A stretch of 54,414 nucleotides of DNA from Pelosinus fermentans (GTDB taxonomy: Bacteria; Bacillota; Negativicutes; DSM-13327), in assembly GCA_002434245.1 (NCBI GenBank), contig DJJR01000005.1, positions 67,671 through 122,084 on the forward strand. Direction: 5' to 3'. The notes below the pieces were generated by a model, which worked only from the letters and a program-made list of their open reading frames with translations, was not told the origin of the DNA and made no database searches. Both the position numbers and the translations under genes were made by a program. This document shows, in pieces, positions 34,388-43,318 of the stretch. The stretch's first letter is position 1. Each line of letters starts with the position of its first letter.

Positions 34388-37300
34388 TTAGAAATTGTAC
34401 TCCATTGTCGCATAGTACATGCGTCCGGCAAGCGGATATTGAAGTGTAGCTTGTTGGTAGCCATTATAATTCTGGTAATTCTGTCTAAGATCATAGCCTT
34501 TGTTGAAGACATCGTTCACCCCAACTGATAATTTACACCCTTTAGTAAAGGCATATTTTAGGCCCAAATCCACTGTAGACAACGCCTTCATATAGCTGCC
34601 CACACCGTCATCGGCACCAAGGAACTGTTTATCTGTATAGGTATATTCAGTAAAGACGTTCAGCTTATCTCCGGGGAAGAGATAATCCAGACGGGCATTC
34701 CATACCCATTCTGGAGTGTAGGAGATATTGGATTTCATACCATTGTAATTTCCTCCCATATTATTACCGGAGTACTCAGAGGACTGCCAGGTCCCTGCCA
34801 GACTGAGGTTGGTCCTTTGCCACTTCATATTATGGGTCAACTCGATGCCATGGACACGGGCGTCATCCATAGGGAAATAACTGGCAGGGGCATTGGGAAC
34901 GCTGGGCTGCCAAAGGGCAAACTGGTTTTTCGAGCGGCGCTGGAACCAGGTGAGGGAGGTATCCGTATCCGCCTTAGCCAGCTCACCTTGCCAGTTGATG
35001 CTGAAATCAAACTGATGTCCCGTCTCCCAGGTACCGTCCCCGGCAACGTCGAAGAACTGGGCCGCAGCTTTATTGGGGCGGATAGTCGCACCATCGCCGA
35101 AGAGTTCATAGAAATTAGGATGACGGTTATAGGTCCCCCAGCTAGTCTTGAGACTCCAATTTTCGTTAAGCTGCTTTTGCAGGGCGGCGGCACCGGAATA
35201 CTGCCACTTCTTGTCATTGTCCGACATAGTGTCCATGACGACCCTGTCAGCCCGCAGTACCGGCGTAAGCTTAAAGTCACCGCCCTGATTGAGAGTGATG
35301 GTATCCTGCAGGGTCAAGTGGTATTCCTGGATTTTGTATTCGTTAATGAACTGCCTATTTAAATGAGCCATGCTGTCATCAAAGCTCTTCCAGTTGCTGC
35401 CATCGGCATCCATGGTTTCACGGCTGTAATCAAAGTTCATTTCCACCAGGTGACTGGAGCCCATTTTCAAGGCTGTATTGAGATTGCCGCCCCATTTCTT
35501 GGAATGGAAATCGCTCCACAGCTGACCGGGATAGCTTGTATAATCCTTCTCCGTTTTTCCAGCCCGCAGCAAGCCAACTGCCCGGTAATCTTTCTGGCTG
35601 TCCAGGTAATAGAGCTTCCAACCCCAGTCAAGGCTGCCCACTGTATCCCGCCAGCCGATTTGGAATTCCTTCTGATCGATATCCTGTTCGGCATCATAAT
35701 ATCCGCTATGGTACCGTTTATAGCTATCTATGGCCCCGGCCTCTTCCGGCAGTAAACGACTGACCGAGCGCGGGAGCTGTTCGTGCATCTTCTTCCAAGC
35801 GGTTTTAACTGTCCAATTCTCATTCTGCCATTTGACCATACCGTTGTCCTTCTGGTAGCCATTAGAGCGACGGTGGGTATCACCGAACTCCTCACCGGTA
35901 TAATTTTCCGGCTGTATCGTGAAAGGGAAATCGCCGTCCCAGATATCCCGCTGGTAGGTTGCCATGAGGCTGCCATCACCTAAAGGCGCTGTCACCTGAT
36001 AATTCCCGGTATAGCCGCCATAGGATTTCATTCCCTGGCTGATGCTGCCGCCGATTTTGTCCGGTTTCTTAGTAATGATATTGATGACGCCTCCCAGAGG
36101 TGAGCCGCTAAAGCGAGCCGGAACATAGCCGCGGTAGACTTCTACTCTTTCAACATTGTCCACAGGAATGGTGGAAAGATTGACCGCCGAATCACCGTTC
36201 AGGTTCATCAGCACACCATCCACATAGACGTTGACCTGGGCGCCCGTTGCGCCGCGTACCCGGGCCACCGTGTAGTGACCGTCACCGCTGACCCGCTGGA
36301 CAAACATCCCCGGCACTCGCTCCAGCAACGCCGGCAGATCCTTTTGTTCTCCTTCGAATTTCTCCGGATAAATGACACTGACCTGACCGGGGGAAAGTTT
36401 CTTCTCCCAGTTAGGACGGACCGCCTCCACCGTTATCGGTGCAAAGGAGTATTCACCCTCATTCACAGTATCGGCTGGCGGCAGCTCAGAGTCCGCTGCA
36501 TACTGCACTACGTGTTCTGCAGATTCCTCAGTTTCACCTGTGATTATCATACCTTCATGTGTCGCTGTCGGTTGGTCTGGATTAGTGTCAGTTTTGTTTT
36601 CCTGTCCCCCGGTTGTCAGACCATTTGCGTACACAGGCGCGGCTTCTTTTACTGGTGTGCCCGGTGCCTGTCCGAGGGTAACGGTGGTATTCGTTGGAGA
36701 CTGGACGACAGTCTGCTCCTCACTGTCCTTGGCGGCCCCTTTACTGCTGCTTCCAAAGCCGCTCCAAGTCCAGTTGAAGCCGCCGTTGATCCGCCATTCA
36801 TTGCCAATGCTGCTGCCGACGGTTTTACTGAGATCCAAATTAAAGACGCCTGCCGGGGAGATCCTCCGATTACCGCCGAGGCTGAATTCCCACCAGGTAT
36901 CCTTGCCCCCTGCCGCCTCCAATGCCCTTTCCTGGGTGCCGTAAAAGGAACTGATGGAGCTGGGTCCGGCAAAGTCATGCAGTGCGGCAACTCCGGCGTA
37001 GAGATTACTCCCGTCATCCAGTTCTTTCCCCACAGACAGTCCCAGCCGGCCAGTGACTGTATTGTAGCTGTCCTGGTGGATGCCCAGGTTGTTGCTGAGG
37101 CGGTAGGTGGCTCCATCGGTGCGACCGACGAAGATAGCGGCCGATGGTTCCCAGAACCAGCCGTTTCTCCGGGGCGTCTGATACCCGTACTGGAGACCCA
37201 GACCATAGGCCCAGGTGTCATACTCACCATTGACGCGGCCAATGGAGCCGTCACCCGTATTGCCTGTCAGGTGGTAGTTGTCTTTCAGTTTGGCGGCCAG

Positions 37301-39421
37301 GAAGGATGCGTCCAGATAGTGTCCCTTATCCCCCACCCAGGCACCATATATGCCGATACTGTTGGACTCCTGGTCACCGGCACCCGTGGCGGTATGGGAG
37401 TCCCCTTCCACTTTACTCAGGGAAAAGCCGGTATAGACTTTTCCCTCGCCAACCTTGTTGTTCAGCAGCTTGTCATAGCCCACCTGCATACCGTTATAGG
37501 TCTGATTTACCTGGCGGCCGTAGCCGGAGGCACTCTTATATTTGCCATGCCAGGTATCAGCCCACACGTTTTCCTCTTGATCCTGCTCTCCCAGATAACC
37601 GCTGCGGTGGAGGTTCCCCACCCGGCGGAACATATTCAGGTAATTGCTTTTCCACAGGTTGTTCATAACGACTGCGTTATCGCTGACTGACCGGCCAGAC
37701 TCCGAAACAGTATCCAGATCCAGGTAGCTGTAGCTGTCCAGGTACCAGGCCGTGCCTATATGAGAGGAACTGTCGGCAGGATTGGTGAAATAATTGTCCA
37801 GCTGACCAATGACCGGGGTGATTTCATATTGGCTGAATACCCCGTCAGCCCGGGAGGTCTGACCTGTTACCGTAAAGTTATCGGCACCATTCAGGATTCC
37901 AAGTAGCACGTTCCCCTTACCGTCACTAGCCGCTGCTCCTTGAGTGGTCGTACCCACCCCTGGCACCCACCCCAGCTGAATGTACAGGTTGGCATGACCG
38001 TCCGAGGCAGTGGCATTGGTAATATAGACCTGATCCTGGTTACCGCCTATCTTTTGTACCTTGGTGGTTTCATTCTGTCCTCCGCTTTCGATTATGCTAT
38101 AGGAGCCCAGCCGGAAAACCGTGCCGTCGGCAAGTGCAGCATTCTGCACCAGAAGAGTCCGATTAGCTGCTCTTCTTATCATAGTGCCATTAAAGTCTGC
38201 AGTGTAAGTCCCGCCGCTGATGCGATTGACAATCGGATCTGTGCCAGTAGTATTGATATAGGACAAATCAATTGTACTATTTTTGCCGACAGTCAGGTCT
38301 TTGACGGTGATGGCAGTGGCACCAGTTACCGCTTCCACCGTACCGTTAGGATTGGGAGCAGTGACTGTACCGCCACCCACAACAGCAACCACAGTGCCGT
38401 CACTTTGAATTGCCCACTTGGTTTCAGCCGTAGGATCAGCAGGCAACAGAGAAGATGTGGTTTTTGTTTCTAGACGGTCCATAGGACGCCAGATACCGCC
38501 TTCACCGATAGTTTTGCTTTGATAAGAAAAGGAGTAGCCTGAATCCGAAGGGCTGGCAGGAAGAGTTAGGTTATTGCCTCCATGTAAACTGCTATAGCTG
38601 GCTAAACTAAAAGGAAACGCAGTTGGTACAGCTAATAATGTTCCGTTCTGCCAATTACCATCTTCCGCCGCATAAATGCGGGGAAGCCCGTCACTGATCA
38701 ATTTCTGGAGCGCAGCCATATCTCCGTTTTGTTTTGCTTCCGCAATTTGTCGGGCAATATCTGGGTTTTGCCAGTAATACGTATTAAGTGCAGTAAGTGC
38801 TACATCATAAGTTACAGGACTACCTTTTGGATAGGTATATGTTGTTGGTGCAGCCTCACCTGGCAATTGGATAACGACGACAACCGTGTCATAATTCGTT
38901 GACAAATCAGTATTAATAGTGCTTAGCAAGGTTGTTATTTGGGCTGCAGTTGGTCTATATGTTGTAGTACTGCTGGTATCCTTATCGGTATAAGAAAATC
39001 TTAATGCTGAGTTAGAAGGGTCAATAATTAAGGGATTGAAATAGTTCCCTGGCTGACTCACCTTTCCGTCCTGCCATTCGGCAAAAACAGTATTAGATGA
39101 ATGCCTCCCCGCGTTGTAGCTTAAAAGCCCGCTGGCGGTCGTCTCCCCCTCGGCGGCGTAAGCAACACTGATTGGCTCTATAAAAGGCGGCAGTGCTACC
39201 AGCGATCCACCAAGCATTATCGTAAGCGCAATAGCCAGTTTTTTATTTACTCCTGTCTGGCTGCGGCTGAAAGGCTGTATAGTGTTTGTTCCTGCAAGTG
39301 CACTATCCCGGCGGGCGCGCCGGCGGCTGGATTTGATTTTTCCATTGCTTTTCGTCAATTCCGATACGACCTGCCAGCAGGAGCGGGCGCGATTCCAGAT
39401 GATTCTATATACATGGTTCAA
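34388..39421 (-). CDS. Autotransporter beta-barrel fused to a complete TonB-dependent receptor
   Basis: This 1677-residue protein combines two outer-membrane systems. Residues 1-24 match the extended signal peptide region of type V secretion (MNHVYRIIWN...), with a hydrophobic core at 60-80 and likely cleavage after VAYA at 89. A passenger runs to about 590, a helix and autotransporter beta-domain from about 590 to 890, then a Pro/Thr/Glu-rich linker. A TonB box-like ITVEA lies at 996-1000, a plug at about 1005-1115 ('RVRGATGAQVNVYVDGV', 'GVINIITKKP') and a receptor barrel to the C-terminal Phe. The start is TTG with AAAGGA ten bases upstream. Two cobalamin riboswitches precede it, so a corrinoid receptor (BtuB-like) is likely. 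The centre is far richer in GC than both ends. Confidence 0.9.
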   Translation of the reverse strand: MNHVYRIIWNRARSCWQVVSELTKSNGKIKSSRRRARRDSALAGTNTIQPFSRSQTGVNKKLAIALTIMLGGSLVALPPFIEPISVAYAAEGETTASGLLSYNAGRHSSNTVFAEWQDGKVSQPGNYFNPLIIDPSNSALRFSYTDKDTSSTTTYRPTAAQITTLLSTINTDLSTNYDTVVVVIQLPGEAAPTTYTYPKGSPVTYDVALTALNTYYWQNPDIARQIAEAKQNGDMAALQKLISDGLPRIYAAEDGNWQNGTLLAVPTAFPFSLASYSSLHGGNNLTLPASPSDSGYSFSYQSKTIGEGGIWRPMDRLETKTTSSLLPADPTAETKWAIQSDGTVVAVVGGGTVTAPNPNGTVEAVTGATAITVKDLTVGKNSTIDLSYINTTGTDPIVNRISGGTYTADFNGTMIRRAANRTLLVQNAALADGTVFRLGSYSIIESGGQNETTKVQKIGGNQDQVYITNATASDGHANLYIQLGWVPGVGTTTQGAAASDGKGNVLLGILNGADNFTVTGQTSRADGVFSQYEITPVIGQLDNYFTNPADSSSHIGTAWYLDSYSYLDLDTVSESGRSVSDNAVVMNNLWKSNYLNMFRRVGNLHRSGYLGEQDQEENVWADTWHGKYKSASGYGRQVNQTYNGMQVGYDKLLNNKVGEGKVYTGFSLSKVEGDSHTATGAGDQESNSIGIYGAWVGDKGHYLDASFLAAKLKDNYHLTGNTGDGSIGRVNGEYDTWAYGLGLQYGYQTPRRNGWFWEPSAAIFVGRTDGATYRLSNNLGIHQDSYNTVTGRLGLSVGKELDDGSNLYAGVAALHDFAGPSSISSFYGTQERALEAAGGKDTWWEFSLGGNRRISPAGVFNLDLSKTVGSSIGNEWRINGGFNWTWSGFGSSSKGAAKDSEEQTVVQSPTNTTVTLGQAPGTPVKEAAPVYANGLTTGGQENKTDTNPDQPTATHEGMIITGETEESAEHVVQYAADSELPPADTVNEGEYSFAPITVEAVRPNWEKKLSPGQVSVIYPEKFEGEQKDLPALLERVPGMFVQRVSGDGHYTVARVRGATGAQVNVYVDGVLMNLNGDSAVNLSTIPVDNVERVEVYRGYVPARFSGSPLGGVINIITKKPDKIGGSISQGMKSYGGYTGNYQVTAPLGDGSLMATYQRDIWDGDFPFTIQPENYTGEEFGDTHRRSNGYQKDNGMVKWQNENWTVKTAWKKMHEQLPRSVSRLLPEEAGAIDSYKRYHSGYYDAEQDIDQKEFQIGWRDTVGSLDWGWKLYYLDSQKDYRAVGLLRAGKTEKDYTSYPGQLWSDFHSKKWGGNLNTALKMGSSHLVEMNFDYSRETMDADGSNWKSFDDSMAHLNRQFINEYKIQEYHLTLQDTITLNQGGDFKLTPVLRADRVVMDTMSDNDKKWQYSGAAALQKQLNENWSLKTSWGTYNRHPNFYELFGDGATIRPNKAAAQFFDVAGDGTWETGHQFDFSINWQGELAKADTDTSLTWFQRRSKNQFALWQPSVPNAPASYFPMDDARVHGIELTHNMKWQRTNLSLAGTWQSSEYSGNNMGGNYNGMKSNISYTPEWVWNARLDYLFPGDKLNVFTEYTYTDKQFLGADDGVGSYMKALSTVDLGLKYAFTKGCKLSVGVNDVFNKGYDLRQNYQNYNGYQQATLQYPLAGRMYYATMEYNF

Positions 39422-39522
39422 AAAATATCATTCCTTTGTTACTTTCTTTACTTCTTGCATAGTTGCTGGATGTTCTTACTGCATCTAAATACTCCAGCTG
39501 CTTATATAAAAATAATAGCAAT

Positions 39523-39544
39523 AAAAAAACTCCCATTTGGGAGT
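39523..39544 (-). terminator. Riboswitch-associated terminator upstream of the fusion gene
   Basis: On the minus strand ACTCCC, four bases and GGGAGT form a 6-bp stem followed by seven T (39523-39529). It lies between the downstream cobalamin aptamer and the TTG start at 39421, as expected for a transcriptional expression platform. Confidence 0.75.
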
Positions 39545-39589
39545 GCTTACGTCGGACTACCGGAAATTTTTACGGCAGCTTTACGTAAT

Positions 39590-39795
39590 CTCCTCCCTGT
39601 CACTCGCAGGTTAAGTGGTGATTGTTAGATAGGCAGTTCTCCTGACTTCGGCTCATTGCCTTCCCGCGCCTTCCCAAAGCCTAAGCTCCAGTGGCATTTA
39701 TGCGAGATTGCTCCCCGTTACAGTGGCGGGACCGTGCCGGCATTACACCGGTCTTCCCTATTAAGCCCCGAAGGGCACCTATCTCGATATTCTGT
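39590..39795 (-). promoter_or_regulatory. Cobalamin riboswitch 1 (proximal copy of a tandem pair)
   Basis: Read on the minus strand, the element holds the conserved landmarks: AGGTGCC at the 5' side, GGTCCCGCCACTGT in the core, and the B12 box GTCAGGAGAACTGCCTA near the 3' side, closing with a GCGAGTGACAGGGAGGAG tail. It is followed by a terminator at 39523-39544 and the autotransporter/TonB receptor fusion gene. Bound cobalamin should repress expression. Confidence 0.95.
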
Positions 39796-40072
39796 TATGT
39801 TTCATCCTATGCATCATTTCATAATACTATTACATTGTCACAATAGTATGACTTTTCCCCTATCCTCCCATCACTCAATCTTGGATTTGACTTCTTTTCA
39901 ACTTGTCCACCCAAACACCAGTATTTTTCCCTGATCATTCTCCTTTCGTTTGCTACCACTTGTCCCTGTCAAGATATCATTCACAGAAACTATCGCTTCT
40001 TTTATGTACTATTTGTTCCATAAAAGCCACAACCTATCACGCTCATCACCGCTATGCAGCATTTCGCTGACG
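39796..40072. other. AT-rich spacer between tandem riboswitches, no gene seen
   Basis: This 277-bp stretch between riboswitch 1 and the terminator of riboswitch 2 has no open frame with a ribosome binding site on the minus strand and no convincing promoter. It therefore does not supply riboswitch 2 with a gene of its own. Confidence 0.6.
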
Positions 40073-40115
40073 AAAATAAAAGAAGCCACCTGTGACACCG
40101 TCCCAAGAGGCTTCT
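40073..40115 (-). terminator. Terminator of riboswitch 2
   Basis: On the minus strand AGAAGCC (40109-40115) pairs with GGCTTCT (40081-40087), with further partial pairing inside, followed by TTTTATTTTC. It lies about 60 bases beyond the distal aptamer and would stop transcription before riboswitch 1. Confidence 0.75.
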
Positions 40116-40177
40116 GATTCTATGCAGAAAAATGTTGTCTGCACAAAAAAATGCAAAAAATGCATCCAAATCCCCTC

Positions 40178-40370
40178 CCCATCTCTCGCAGGTAAAACGG
40201 TGATCGTTGTACAGGCAGTTCTCCTGGCTTAGGATCATTGCGCCTCCAAACCTTCCCGGAACGATTGGTTCCAGTGGCATATCTTGGATTTGCTCCCCAT
40301 TACAGTGGCGGGACCGCGCCGGTCTTCAACCGGCTTTTCTATCAAGCCCTTGCGGGCACCTGTACCTATA
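40178..40370 (-). promoter_or_regulatory. Cobalamin riboswitch 2 (distal copy of a tandem pair)
   Basis: On the minus strand the element shows AGGTGCCCGCAAGGGCTTGA, GGTCCCGCCACTGTAATGGG, a GCCACTGGAACC arm and the B12 box AGCCAGGAGAACTGCCTGTA. It is followed by its own terminator and then, without any gene in between, by riboswitch 1. A strong promoter at 40412-40440 lies just upstream. Confidence 0.95.
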
Positions 40371-40411
40371 TTTAGTTTTTTCAAAGGATTTTAAATAATT
40401 CTATTTATTCC

Positions 40412-40440
40412 ATTATAATCCTACGGGTAAAAATATACAA
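40412..40440 (-). promoter_or_regulatory. Promoter of the tandem-riboswitch transcript
   Basis: On the minus strand TTGTAT (40435-40440) and a perfect TATAAT (40412-40417) are separated by 17 bp. The predicted start near 40405 leaves about 35 bases before the aptamer of riboswitch 2. The TonB receptor gene that ends at 40596 is upstream and separately terminated. Confidence 0.75.
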
Positions 40441-40522
40441 CTATCTTTATGGGATAAAGAATTCACTCAGACATTTTTTGCAAAGAAAGGTTTTCTATTA
40501 TTCTACACTTTCATAATAAATT

Positions 40523-40562
40523 CCGAGGGAAATTCTCAATTTTGCTTAAGAATCTCCCTCCG
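40523..40562 (-). terminator. Hairpin after the 720-residue TonB receptor gene
   Basis: Arms at 40549-40562 and 40523-40536 pair over about 13 bp with two mismatches. The tail is AT-rich but lacks a clean T-run, so it may be an intrinsic terminator or only an mRNA-stabilising hairpin. It begins 34 bases after the stop codon. Confidence 0.5.
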
Positions 40563-40595
40563 ATCGGAAATCATGAATCCGTTTTCAAAGTATAA

Positions 40596-42758
40596 TTATA
40601 TGTCAAATGCTGCGGAAAGCATCAAGGTTCTTGGCATGGATAAGCCAATGGTATTCGACCCGCCTCTGGCGATCCAGTAATCTTTGTCGGCTACGTTATA
40701 ACACATGGCACTTAAGGTTACAGAGGTACCGGAAAATTCAGTTTTGTGTTTTATACCTAAATCAAAAGTCACAACAGAAGGTACTTGTGCCTTAGTATCG
40801 GTAACATAGGCAGAACCGCTATAAACAGCGCGACTAATAATAGAAGTCTTTTTATCAGCTTCGTATTCCAGTGCCAAAACACCACTCCATTCGGCAACAC
40901 CGTTAACATGATAGCCATCCAGCAGGCCTTTTGCAGTTTTTTCCCTTTGGGCATCCAAGTACATGATACCGCCCATAGCGTTCCATTTATCTGCTATTTT
41001 ACCATTAACATTCAATTCGATTCCTTTATAGGCGTTTTCGCCATCGCGTGACAATCTTTTTTTCCCAGTAGTTGGTGTAACATCAAAAAAGTTTTCCTGA
41101 TTCAACTTAAAAAAACTCAAAGTTGTTAATACACCGGCATTTTGGAATTTGACCCCCATTTCATTTTGTTTATTTCTGGCGGGTTCAAACAATTCTCCTT
41201 CATTTGCATAGCTGCTGTCAGCAACTCTTGCTCTTGTATAACCTTCGGAATGGCTGGCATAAACCGATACATTCTCAACAGGTTTATATGAAATCGCATA
41301 AGTAGGAGAAGTTGACAGTTTATTATTGCTTTCTGTTTTAGCCCCGGTAGATGCATTATAAGCATCAAATTTACCATCACGTCTTTGAACAGCAACTAAT
41401 GTTGTCATTTTTCCATATTCCAACGTGTCTGCCAGCGTAATTCCCACAGAAGTTTCTTCGTTAATCAAAGCTGCAGGACCGGATTGTGGTAAGACACCTT
41501 GAAGAGTGATACCGTCAAGTAAGCTGCCCACAAGTTTACTGCCACTTAAGGAGGCAGAGGTTCGGTAATTTTTGGTCCACGATCGATCAATCGCAAGAGA
41601 TAGATTATTTTTTACTGCACCGGTATATATTTCACCTTTCACACCCGTTTGAAAATAGACATTTTTATTTGCTTCCTTCATTTGAATCAAAGTACCGCTA
41701 ATTGCACCGGTATTGCCATTCAGGGATAAGGAACCACTATCCGTATCATACTTGGAGCCGCTCCGATTGGTCATTCCGACATTAAAAAAGAGATTCCAAT
41801 TCTCGTTCATTCTTTGTTCATGATTCAGCGTCATCAAATAGCCATGCATGTATTTTGTCATACCGTCGAAGTCATAACTTTTTTGAGATTCCGGTGCATC
41901 CGCCAAACTGGTGCTGGCATTATTGACACCAAACCACCTCTGGCCTCCATCAGTCTTTACGTCAAAATACCCGGCAAAAAGATTGGTTTTACTCTTTTCA
42001 TCCCGATGATCAAGATTAATGAACAGCGTTCGCTCTTCCTTTTCAGCTCCATGCAGGGACAAATCCCCATCAAGATTACCGGCATTGACACGAATACCCC
42101 ATTCTTTATCCTTGCCAAACCGCCTGCCAACATCAATGTATTCCCCCAAAGAACCTCTGCCGGAGAAGGTTTGGGTATACTGGTTAATTGGCTGATCAGT
42201 AGCCTTTTTCGTAGTAATACTGATAATACCGGCAGGTGCATCAACGCCATTCGTTCCGTTTACCGAAGTAGTGGAACCGTTTAGAACCGTATTAGGACCG
42301 GACATCACTTCAATACTTTCTATAACATAAGCCGGCGGACTTAGAAACTGAGCAAATAAGTTAGGAATCCCATTCAAATACATATGATTGCCGTTCATAT
42401 TGATGCCGCGCATAGAAAAATCAGTGTATCGCGGCGAGCTGCTGCTAGTTCGGATCGAAGGATTGTTCACTAAGATCGTATTGAGGGGCTGGCTTGGGTC
42501 ATCAAAGGTTTCAATGGTCTTTTTCGTATAGCCGATTTGGCTAAAAGGGATATCCATGATATCGGTACTGCCAAGAATGCCATTTCTTGCGTCGTTATAG
42601 ATAAATCCACCAGGCAGAACTTCCTTTTCCCGATCTGCTTCGACAATCACTTCATCCAATTTTTGTTCCGGGGCTTCTTCTGCATTGACAGGCATTGCCA
42701 CAACACCAGCACTAGCTAAGTAGAATAACATTGCCATAGCAAAACTCTTGTTCTTCAT
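40596..42758 (-). CDS. TonB-dependent outer-membrane receptor (FhuE/FcuA-like), B12-riboswitch controlled
   Basis: This is a 720-residue receptor. A signal peptide ends near residue 26 (PVNA), a TonB box DEVIVEA lies at 35-41, and the plug follows with 'FSMRGINMNGNHMYLNGIP' and 'IESIEVMSGPNTVLNGST'. The rest is a beta-barrel with repeated aromatic-ended strands ('VSVYASHSEGYTRARV'), finishing LMLSAAFDI. The closest look is to ferri-siderophore receptors of the FhuE/FcuA/FoxA group, yet a cobalamin riboswitch precedes the gene, so a corrinoid or cobalt chelate may be the ligand. It is a clear paralogue of the receptor at 48826-51054 and appears to be transcribed alone. Confidence 0.92.
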   Translation of the reverse strand: MKNKSFAMAMLFYLASAGVVAMPVNAEEAPEQKLDEVIVEADREKEVLPGGFIYNDARNGILGSTDIMDIPFSQIGYTKKTIETFDDPSQPLNTILVNNPSIRTSSSSPRYTDFSMRGINMNGNHMYLNGIPNLFAQFLSPPAYVIESIEVMSGPNTVLNGSTTSVNGTNGVDAPAGIISITTKKATDQPINQYTQTFSGRGSLGEYIDVGRRFGKDKEWGIRVNAGNLDGDLSLHGAEKEERTLFINLDHRDEKSKTNLFAGYFDVKTDGGQRWFGVNNASTSLADAPESQKSYDFDGMTKYMHGYLMTLNHEQRMNENWNLFFNVGMTNRSGSKYDTDSGSLSLNGNTGAISGTLIQMKEANKNVYFQTGVKGEIYTGAVKNNLSLAIDRSWTKNYRTSASLSGSKLVGSLLDGITLQGVLPQSGPAALINEETSVGITLADTLEYGKMTTLVAVQRRDGKFDAYNASTGAKTESNNKLSTSPTYAISYKPVENVSVYASHSEGYTRARVADSSYANEGELFEPARNKQNEMGVKFQNAGVLTTLSFFKLNQENFFDVTPTTGKKRLSRDGENAYKGIELNVNGKIADKWNAMGGIMYLDAQREKTAKGLLDGYHVNGVAEWSGVLALEYEADKKTSIISRAVYSGSAYVTDTKAQVPSVVTFDLGIKHKTEFSGTSVTLSAMCYNVADKDYWIARGGSNTIGLSMPRTLMLSAAFDI

Positions 42759-42825
42759 CCTATTACCTCTTTTACTTATGTATTATTCCACTTTCTTTGC
42801 CAAGCAGTCCGCGTTTCGCCTGCAA

Positions 42826-42884
42826 AGAAAAAACAGAATCAAATTCTCTGCATTCGGAAAGAAAGCAAAGGATTTGATTCTGTT
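42826..42884 (-). terminator. Terminator of riboswitch 3
   Basis: On the minus strand arms at 42872-42884 and 42832-42844 form a perfect 13-bp stem (AACAGAATCAAAT and its complement) with a 27-base loop and a T-rich tail. It lies between aptamer 3 and the receptor start at 42758. Confidence 0.88.
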
Positions 42885-42944
42885 TTCTATATAAAACAAA
42901 AAATCATTTTATCAACAAATATCACTCTGTCATAGAGCTAGCTT

Positions 42945-43130
42945 TCTTCCTGTCACTCGCAGGGAAAGATCATTACATCCAGGCAGTTCTTCTGACTCAA
43001 GTTCATCGCTTCCTTCGTCTTCCCTGATTACTCTAGTGACATGTTGAAGGTCGCTCCCTTTACAGCGGCGGGACCGTGTCAGCTTTGCACTGACTTCTCT
43101 ATTAAGCTATAATAGCACCTGATTGTTATC
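42945..43130 (-). promoter_or_regulatory. Cobalamin riboswitch 3
   Basis: On the minus strand the element contains AGGTGCTATTATAGC, GACACGGTCCCGCCGCTGTA, a GTCACTAGAG arm and the B12 box AGTCAGAAGAACTGCCT, then CCTGCGAGTGACAGGAAG. It precedes the FhuE-like TonB receptor gene and is followed by a terminator, so cobalamin should switch the receptor off. Confidence 0.94.
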
Positions 43131-43159
43131 GTTATTTAGTTTTATTCTTATGTTTCGAC

Positions 43160-43189
43160 ATTATACCACAATATTCTCTAACTCTACAA
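43160..43189 (-). promoter_or_regulatory. Promoter of the riboswitch 3 transcript
   Basis: On the minus strand TTGTAG (43184-43189) and TATAAT (43160-43165) are 18 bp apart, with a TG one base before the -10 box. Transcription would start about 20-25 bases before the aptamer. Confidence 0.7.
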
Positions 43190-43275
43190 ACAAAAATTCC
43201 CATGTATTCTGGTTGTGCTGATTAATTATTTTAATAAGGGAACCCAGCTTAAGCACTCTTAGTTCCTTTTCTTAC

Positions 43276-43312
43276 TAGAATGACAAAAAAGGAACGTCCC
43301 CATTGTCACTCA
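43276..43312 (-). repeat. REP-like fragment (GTGACAATGGGGACGTTCCT type)
   Basis: On the minus strand GTGAGTGACAATGGGGACGT is followed by TCCTTTTTTGTCATTC. From memory this resembles the end motif of REP-type or IS200-related elements with TnpA_REP transposases in Firmicutes. The arms GTGACAA and TTGTCAT form a short dyad. No transposase frame is present, so at most this is a non-autonomous copy or remnant. Confidence 0.4.
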
Positions 43313-43318
43313 CACCGG

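Noticed and set aside
36275..37690. A 471-codon plus-strand open frame opposite the fusion gene
   Set aside because: It is fully antisense to conserved autotransporter and receptor domains, lies in the GC-rich core where antisense frames stay open by chance, and its translation has no recognisable motif.
34388..39421. Sequencing or assembly error fusing two genes
   Set aside because: The receptor half has no signal peptide or start of its own, and the linker keeps an open frame with plausible linker composition. Cannot be excluded without reads, but the sequence argues against it.
40002..40280. A 92-codon minus-strand frame between the tandem riboswitches
   Set aside because: It overlaps the B12 box of riboswitch 2 and its terminator, with no ribosome binding site, so it is structural RNA read as protein.
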